Assembly: GCA_004100325.1 (NCBI GenBank)
Contig: SCKX01000001.1
Span: forward strand, 417,453-481,452
Source: Candidatus Microsaccharimonas sossegonensis
GTDB lineage: Bacteria; Patescibacteriota; Saccharimonadia; Saccharimonadales; Saccharimonadaceae
DNA: 64,000 bases
Direction: 5' to 3'
The translations under genes and the position numbers were made by a program. Shown here piece after piece: positions 58,229-64,000 of the stretch; within the stretch, counting starts at the first letter, position 1; every line of letters starts with the position of its first letter. Below the pieces are notes generated by a model. The model did no database searches, was not told the DNA's origin, and was given only the letters and a program-made list of their open reading frames with translations.

Positions 58229-58891
58229 ATGAATCATCATCTTGTAGCGCGACCTTACGAACAAGGAACGACAAATATCTGGCTGATCCTAAGCATTGTG
58301 TTTATTATCTTAACCGTTGGGCTGGGAGGCGCATTTGGCTGGGCACTGGTGAATTATATGGATCAAAAAAACAATGTCGACACGAAAGTCTCAACGGCAG
58401 TCACCGCCGCCGTAAAGGCACAAGCTGATAAGGATGCAGCAACCTTCGAGGCGGAGGACAAAAAACCAAACCGCCAATTTGCTGGTCCTGAAGATTTCGG
58501 ATCACTGAGTTTCTCATATCCTAAAACATGGAGCACCTACGTCAGTAAGGATGCGTCAACAGGGACATTCCAGGCCTATTTAAACCCCGTCTTGGTACCG
58601 CCAGTGGCCGAAACAACTCAGTATGCCCTTCGTGTCAGTATTGAAACGCGCAGCTACGACACGGTGCTCAATATATATCAGACTTTAGTCAAAAAAGGTG
58701 ATTTGAAATCAAGCACGGTCAAGATCAACGGCGTCGATAGCACACGGCTAGATGGGAATTTTACAAAAGACATCCGTGGTTCAGCAGTAGTCTTTAAAAT
58801 CCGCGATAAAACAGTGACAATTCGGACTGACGCCGACACATTTAAACCCGATTTTAACGCGCTGGTCGCTTCCATTAAGTTCAACTCTTAA
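58229..58891 (+). CDS. single-TM protein with extracytoplasmic domain, unknown
   Basis: N-terminal TM; 'FGSLSFSYPKTWSTYVSKD' module; TATAAT 6 nt upstream of ATG. Confidence 0.75.
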   Translation: MNHHLVARPYEQGTTNIWLILSIVFIILTVGLGGAFGWALVNYMDQKNNVDTKVSTAVTAAVKAQADKDAATFEAEDKKPNRQFAGPEDFGSLSFSYPKTWSTYVSKDASTGTFQAYLNPVLVPPVAETTQYALRVSIETRSYDTVLNIYQTLVKKGDLKSSTVKINGVDSTRLDGNFTKDIRGSAVVFKIRDKTVTIRTDADTFKPDFNALVASIKFNS

Positions 58892-58954
58892 CAGTAACAT
58901 CATACATTATGCTCATCTTTGTCAGGAGGCATCGGCTGATGCTACACTAAAGGT

Positions 58955-59692
58955 ATGAGAAAGAGTGAGGGACTCTCTGGGGATGGGAGAAGTGGCATGG
59001 CTCCTCGTGAGGTGTCGTCGTTAATTGCGGCGGCGCATGAACTAAAGTCTCCGCTGGCATTAGTGCGTCAATTGGCGCTTCGCCTTGAAACCGGCGAACT
59101 ATCTGACCAGCAGCATCACTTGCTTCAACAGATTACGCTGACCAGCGAACGTGCGCTGCGGCTGACGAGTGATCTCACACGTTCTGCCCGGCTTGAGGAT
59201 GCCCTGTTTGAAGTTGAGCCAATTAATCCCGAACAATTGTGCAGGGATATCGCTAACGAACTTACGCCGCTTTTTGAGGCACACGGAAGATCGCTTGATG
59301 TCAATCATCGCACGCATCCTTTGTTGCTGGTTGCAAACCGTGATTTGCTACGCCGGATTATCATGAACTTCAGCGATAATGCATTGCACTACAGCCAGCC
59401 AGGGTCTGCCGTGCATATGCAGATTCAAGCTTTGAAAAAGGCAGGAACAATTCGCGTCGGGATTCGTGACTTTGGCCCGGCACTATCAAACGATATGTGG
59501 CGCGTCCTACAAAAAAAGCTCAAGCGTTCACCCCAAGCGGTCCATGCTAGGCCACAAAGTAGCGGCTTGGGACTGTACATCGCTAGCCAATTCGCTGAAG
59601 CAATGCACGGCACAATTGGCGCAACGAGGCACCGCGATGGCGCTACCTTTTATGTCGAGCTACAAGCCTCACGGCAGCTGAGCTTGCTATGA
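58955..59692 (+). CDS. soluble histidine kinase (HisKA + HATPase_c, no sensor domain)
   Basis: H-box 'AAHELKSPLALVRQLALRLE', N-box 'RIIMNFSDNALHYS', G-box 'GLGLYIASQFAEAMHG'. Confidence 0.92.
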   Translation: MRKSEGLSGDGRSGMAPREVSSLIAAAHELKSPLALVRQLALRLETGELSDQQHHLLQQITLTSERALRLTSDLTRSARLEDALFEVEPINPEQLCRDIANELTPLFEAHGRSLDVNHRTHPLLLVANRDLLRRIIMNFSDNALHYSQPGSAVHMQIQALKKAGTIRVGIRDFGPALSNDMWRVLQKKLKRSPQAVHARPQSSGLGLYIASQFAEAMHGTIGATRHRDGATFYVELQASRQLSLL

Positions 59693-60054
59693 CCAGTATC
59701 CTTCTGGTAGAAGACGATCCTTGGTTGGCGGAATTAGAAGCCAGTGTGCTGACAGATGCCGGCTACGAAGTGACGCATGCGCCACACGCACCATCGGCAA
59801 TCGCGAAAATTGATGAAAATCAGCCTGATGTCATCATTCTGGACGTATTATTAACTGGAAGTACGGCGTTTGCGCTCTTACACGAATTACAATCATATGG
59901 TGATACTAAGGATGTGCCAATTATTCTTTGTACGAATATGGCGGAAAACTTGAAGCTGGAAGAGCTTAAAACCTACGGCGTCCGAAGGATTATTGATAAA
60001 ACCATCATGCATCCAGATGATCTGATTGCCGCCATAAACGAAGTGTTGTTATGA
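59689..60054 (+). CDS. response regulator receiver-only protein
   Basis: 'SILLVEDDPWLAELEASVL', 'PDVIILDVLLTGSTAFALL'; overlaps HK stop. Confidence 0.94.
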   Translation: MTSILLVEDDPWLAELEASVLTDAGYEVTHAPHAPSAIAKIDENQPDVIILDVLLTGSTAFALLHELQSYGDTKDVPIILCTNMAENLKLEELKTYGVRRIIDKTIMHPDDLIAAINEVLL

Positions 60055-60725
60055 AGACAACGACTACTCGGGCAATTGTGCTACGACGAACGAATTACGG
60101 TGAAGCTGATCGAATATTGCAGCTATTAACTCCAGAAGGTCGCCGAAGCGTGATGGCGCGCGGTGTCCGTAAGCAAAAGAGTAAACTAGCTGGTGGCATT
60201 GAACTGTTTGCAGTCTGCGACGTTGTGCTTGGGGAAGGAAAAGGTGAGCTGGGGATCTTAATATCTTCACGGCTGGTGCATTTTTACCGCCATATTATTG
60301 AAGATTACGACCGCTTGCAGTTCGGTTATTTCGTGATTCAACAGGTGACGAAAGCCAGTGAAAACGTTGACGAGCCAGAGTGGTTTGATCTAATGTCTGA
60401 AGTGCTCATGGGACTTGATGCGTTAACAATCCCGTTATCATTGACGCAGACTTGGTTTTACCTGAAGTTTGCGGGACTACTAGGTCACCAGCTTAATCTA
60501 GAAATCGATACGAATGGTCAGAAATTAGATCAAAAGCGAACCTATCGCTATGATATTGGCGAACAGGGACTTCGGGAGACGCCAAACGGAGAAATCACCG
60601 GTGATCATATTAAACTGCTGCGGCTTATTTCGACGCGATCCATTAAAATTTTGGCACAAATAGGTGGGGTGAACAGTATTTTGCAAGAATGCTTGCAGGT
60701 TGCCCGTGAACACGCGGCTATTTAG
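60051..60725 (+). CDS. recO: DNA repair protein RecO
   Basis: 'TRAIVLRRTNYGEADRILQLLTPEGRRSVMARGVRKQKSKLAGGIELF'. Confidence 0.93.
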   Translation: MKTTTTRAIVLRRTNYGEADRILQLLTPEGRRSVMARGVRKQKSKLAGGIELFAVCDVVLGEGKGELGILISSRLVHFYRHIIEDYDRLQFGYFVIQQVTKASENVDEPEWFDLMSEVLMGLDALTIPLSLTQTWFYLKFAGLLGHQLNLEIDTNGQKLDQKRTYRYDIGEQGLRETPNGEITGDHIKLLRLISTRSIKILAQIGGVNSILQECLQVAREHAAI

Positions 60726-60768
60726 GCTCGATGACTCTCGTCTTCCTATGCTATAATCAACCCTAGTG

Positions 60769-62133
60769 ATGGTACAAAACAGTCAAAAGTCTGGGGAAAA
60801 AATGGAACGAATCGTCTCGCTGGCGAAACGTCGCGGCTTTATTTACCCTGGATCTGACATGTACGGTGGACTGAGTGGAACGTGGGATTTTGGCCCACTC
60901 GGTGTCACACTGAAGCGAAATATCATGCAGCTGTGGTGGAAGCTGTTCGTTGAAGAACGTGACGATATGTACGGAGTCGATGCGGCAATTCTCATGAATC
61001 AGAAGGTTTGGCAGGCGAGTGGTCATGTCGATACATTTACTGATCCGCTGGTGGAAGACCTGGAAACAAAACAACGTTTTCGGGCTGACCACCTCCTAAA
61101 AGAAGCAGGACTCAGTCCTGAGGGGCTTTCGCTTGAACAAATGACCCAGCTGATAAAAGACAACGATGTCAAAAGTCCGAATGGCAACGCGTTATCGGAA
61201 GTTCGTACTTTTAATATGATGTTTAAGACAACGGTCGGACCAATTGATGACGACACGAGCATCAGTTACCTTCGCCCTGAAACTGCCCAAGGAATGTTCA
61301 CGAATTACAAGAATGTGCTTGATAGTTTTTACCCAGATCTGCCGTTTGGTTTAGCGCAGCAAGGCAAGGCATTTCGCAACGAAATTAGCCCGCGCGACTT
61401 TATTTTCCGTAGCCGCGAGTTTGAACAAATGGAAATTGAATACTTTGTTGATCCAGCCAAATGGGAAGAGGCTTTCGAGCACTGGCGACAGCAAGTCTGG
61501 CGCTGGACGCAATGCTTAGGATTGCCTGACGAGAACGTCCATGAGCTTGAGGTACAAGAGGCGGATCGGGCACATTATAGCAAACGAACGATCGATTTTG
61601 AGTTTGATTTTCCTATTGGCAAAGAAGAACTATTGGGCCTGGCATATCGTACGGACTTTGACTTACGAAACATCCAAAACGCTACCGCTAAGAACATGGA
61701 GTACCTAGTGAAGGGAACGAACACAAAATTTGTTCCGCATGTGATCGAACCTTCATTCGGGGTTGAGCGAGCGGTCATGGCAGTGCTGACAGCCGCATTT
61801 ACGGAAGATGAGGTCAACGGGGAAACCCGGACGTATTTAAAGCTTCCCGAGCATCTTGCACCCATAAAATACGCTGTTTCACCACTGGTGCGCAATAAAA
61901 CGGAATTAGTAGCGAAAGCGCGTGAGCTATACGACGGCTTGAAAAAGAAACACGGCGCTGTTATGTGGGATGAAAACGGTAATATTGGGAAGCGCTATCG
62001 TCGCCAAGATGAAATTGGTACGCCGCACTGCGTGGTGGTGGACTTCCAAACGCTTGAAGATGACACGGTGACCATTCGTGAGCGTGACACAACCCAGCAG
62101 CGCCGGGTCCCTATCGAAGAGTTGGTGAAATAG
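60769..62133 (+). CDS. glyS: glycyl-tRNA synthetase (single-chain, dimeric type)
   Basis: 'RRGFIYPGSDMYGGLSGTWDFGPLGVTLKRNI', 'RPETAQGMFTNYKNVLDS'. Confidence 0.96.
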   Translation: MVQNSQKSGEKMERIVSLAKRRGFIYPGSDMYGGLSGTWDFGPLGVTLKRNIMQLWWKLFVEERDDMYGVDAAILMNQKVWQASGHVDTFTDPLVEDLETKQRFRADHLLKEAGLSPEGLSLEQMTQLIKDNDVKSPNGNALSEVRTFNMMFKTTVGPIDDDTSISYLRPETAQGMFTNYKNVLDSFYPDLPFGLAQQGKAFRNEISPRDFIFRSREFEQMEIEYFVDPAKWEEAFEHWRQQVWRWTQCLGLPDENVHELEVQEADRAHYSKRTIDFEFDFPIGKEELLGLAYRTDFDLRNIQNATAKNMEYLVKGTNTKFVPHVIEPSFGVERAVMAVLTAAFTEDEVNGETRTYLKLPEHLAPIKYAVSPLVRNKTELVAKARELYDGLKKKHGAVMWDENGNIGKRYRRQDEIGTPHCVVVDFQTLEDDTVTIRERDTTQQRRVPIEELVK

Positions 62134-62148
62134 CGTATAGTACTTACT

Positions 62149-63255
62149 ATGAAATGGTGGACGGGCATGGTGAGCAAAGTGTGGCGAACACAGGAAAAGT
62201 CGAAGGCTTTTACACTCGTGGAACTACTGATTGTCATCGTGGTGATCGTTATTTTAGCGACCATTGTCACAATTGGATATGGCGCAGTGGTAGGGAATGC
62301 CAATGATAAAGCCGTCCAAGCCGACGTGACGAAATTAGCCGATGCATTGAAATTGAAAAGTCTTGACAATAACAACATTCCAGCCGGCGGAGCAACCTCA
62401 TCGAATACTGGCGACTCAACTCAACTGAGCGGTATAACATTCAAACCTAATGTGAATGGATACGATCCGACAGTATCTAATCTGTACTACTGTTCCGGTA
62501 CAGTCAATGGGTCGAGTGAATTTGCGGTGGCAGCCCGTTCAAAATCCGGCAAAGCCTTTTCTTATATTTCAAATAAGGGAGTGTCTGATTTTGTGGGATA
62601 TTCCTGGACGGCATCCAGTAACGGCGTTGCACTTTGTACGGCGCTTGGGTTTAGTGCGCCATTTACCTGGTCATATGGCTACAATCCAAGTCCGTCGTAT
62701 GGCTGGTATGCTTGGGCATTCCCTGGTGACATAATTAAAAATATTGTTTTAAACCCAAAAGGAGTTGGGTCAACCGCAGGATGGTTTAGTCCAATTGTGA
62801 GTTCGGTAACAGCAACCTCAAATGTCAGCTGGAATGGCAAAGCAGATTGGTATCGTTATGTCTGGGATGGTACCGGTGCCAGTACAGTCAGGTTGAATGT
62901 CAATCAAAGTGATTTAGTAAACGGCCAGACGTACACGGCATCAATGCTAGTTGGTAATTCGGGCGCATCATCTGTTTCTTGGTCGAATGACTGGAGTGAT
63001 CAAAATATGACGAACTTTACGCTTGCTGCGGGTCAGCAAAAGCGTATATACTTTTCTGCATCACGCGCCACATATGACGCAACCTATCGTTTTCTAGATT
63101 TTAACTTAACGACTTCCGGTGTTCCTGGGCTTTTAGTGAGTGATGTTATGATAACAAGCGGGACAAATCAATATGCGTATGGTGATGGCAATTCTAACGG
63201 ATGGCAGTGGACGGGCGGTGCTTACGCATCAACTTCCTCTGGTCCTGGTCGTTAG
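62149..63255 (+). CDS. type IV pilin-like protein with CBM/jelly-roll-like C-terminus
   Basis: 'AFTLVELLIVIVVIVILATI' prepilin N-terminus; C-terminal '...NSNGWQWTGGAYASTSSGPGR'. Confidence 0.87.
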   Translation: MKWWTGMVSKVWRTQEKSKAFTLVELLIVIVVIVILATIVTIGYGAVVGNANDKAVQADVTKLADALKLKSLDNNNIPAGGATSSNTGDSTQLSGITFKPNVNGYDPTVSNLYYCSGTVNGSSEFAVAARSKSGKAFSYISNKGVSDFVGYSWTASSNGVALCTALGFSAPFTWSYGYNPSPSYGWYAWAFPGDIIKNIVLNPKGVGSTAGWFSPIVSSVTATSNVSWNGKADWYRYVWDGTGASTVRLNVNQSDLVNGQTYTASMLVGNSGASSVSWSNDWSDQNMTNFTLAAGQQKRIYFSASRATYDATYRFLDFNLTTSGVPGLLVSDVMITSGTNQYAYGDGNSNGWQWTGGAYASTSSGPGR

Positions 63256-63325
63256 GACTGCAAACGAGCATAAATAATTGGTACGCATTACGTGTATTAT
63301 ATAAAGGGTAAAAAGGAGAAATTAT

Positions 63326-63628
63326 ATGAAAGCAATCTGGCATAATCAAGTTCTGGCCGAAGCGCCAACAGAAGAGCTTATTCGCATTGAAGGAAATTGG
63401 TATTTTCCACCACATTCACTGAACCGACAATTCTTTAAAGACAGCGACCATCACACAACCTGTATGTGGAAAGGGGACTGCAGTTATTACGACGTGACGG
63501 TTGAGGGCGCCACAAATGAGTTTGGCGCCTGGTATTATCCCAAGCCAAAGGAAGGTTCTATCGAACGAGTAAAGAAAGATTTTACTCATTATGTGGCGTT
63601 TTGGAACGGTATTGAAGTACGCGAATAA
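63326..63628 (+). CDS. DUF427 domain protein
   Basis: 'MKAIWHNQVLAEAPTEELIRIEGNWYFPP...CMWKGDCSYYDV...AWYYPKP...FTHYVAFWNGIEV'. Confidence 0.92.
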   Translation: MKAIWHNQVLAEAPTEELIRIEGNWYFPPHSLNRQFFKDSDHHTTCMWKGDCSYYDVTVEGATNEFGAWYYPKPKEGSIERVKKDFTHYVAFWNGIEVRE

Positions 63629-63699
63629 ATAATAGTGAATTATAAGCTGCTTTTCAGATTTTAGCAGTACCTTTATTGGTAGAAGGAGAAATAACAACT

Positions 63700-64000
63700 A
63701 TGGCTGAAAATAATCAAACAAAGCATGTAAAAGAAGAAGTGACTGAAAAGACCATTACTGAAGGTGATACACCAACAGGTGGCGTTGTGGCGGAGCATCG
63801 TCATTCGAGATCTTGGGTGATCGCGATCGTGGCAATTGTTGTGGTGGTGTATTTGATGTTGATGGTTGCTGGATTATGGCTCTTCCAATCAATCGCTGAT
63901 CGTCGCAATAGTCTTGGTACGAACGGGACAACGGCAACAGAACAACTGGGGGGACGATATGAGTTTGGAGGCGGTGATCGCAGTTATACGTTGCGTCAGA
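63700..64000 (+). CDS. membrane protein, 3' truncated by window
   Basis: ATG 63700 with AGGAG SD; single TM 'SWVIAIVAIVVVVYLMLMVAGLWLF'. Confidence 0.7.
   Translation, partial: MAENNQTKHVKEEVTEKTITEGDTPTGGVVAEHRHSRSWVIAIVAIVVVVYLMLMVAGLWLFQSIADRRNSLGTNGTTATEQLGGRYEFGGGDRSYTLRQ

Noticed and set aside
1-64000. UGA recoding (code 25) as in Absconditabacteria/Gracilibacteria
   Set aside because: Recognised genes end properly at UGA/UAA/UAG and RF2 is present, so standard code 11 applies.

Overview
The window looks like core chromosome of a Candidatus Saccharibacteria (TM7)-type Patescibacteria/CPR genome. This is inferred from gene content and protein character, since no search was possible. 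It is dense and mostly co-directional. Recognisable genes: recJ, rpsU, yqeY, adk, map, ftsA-ftsZ-nrdR-like, VKOR, ileS, CAP and Ig-like surface proteins, rplU, parAB, lepB, LCP, prmC-prfA, rpmE2, rpsB-tsf, frr-uppS-rseP-CPBP, proS, greA, lysS, MacB-like ABC, serS, hpf, secA, M16, murD, prfB, ftsEX-CHAP hydrolase, ctpA, rpmA, xseAB, HK/RR, recO, glyS, two pilin-like genes and DUF427. Both RF1 and RF2 are present and UGA acts as a stop, so the code is standard. I recognised no CRISPR array, rRNA, tRNA or transposase. The most notable signals are: (1) an ileS T-box leader with a very short Stem I, whose antiterminator core sits inside the terminator hairpin; (2) a series of unusually long quasi-palindromes (about 140-220 bp), each with a different sequence, one of them in frame inside recJ; (3) many genes with a -10 hexamer 6-11 nt from the ATG, suggesting widespread leaderless mRNAs; (4) a cysteine-free NrdR; (5) a pilin-lectin-like gene interrupted by one in-frame TAA, with a paralogue sharing its C-terminal motif; (6) a long structured leader upstream of an unannotated 50-aa membrane peptide.
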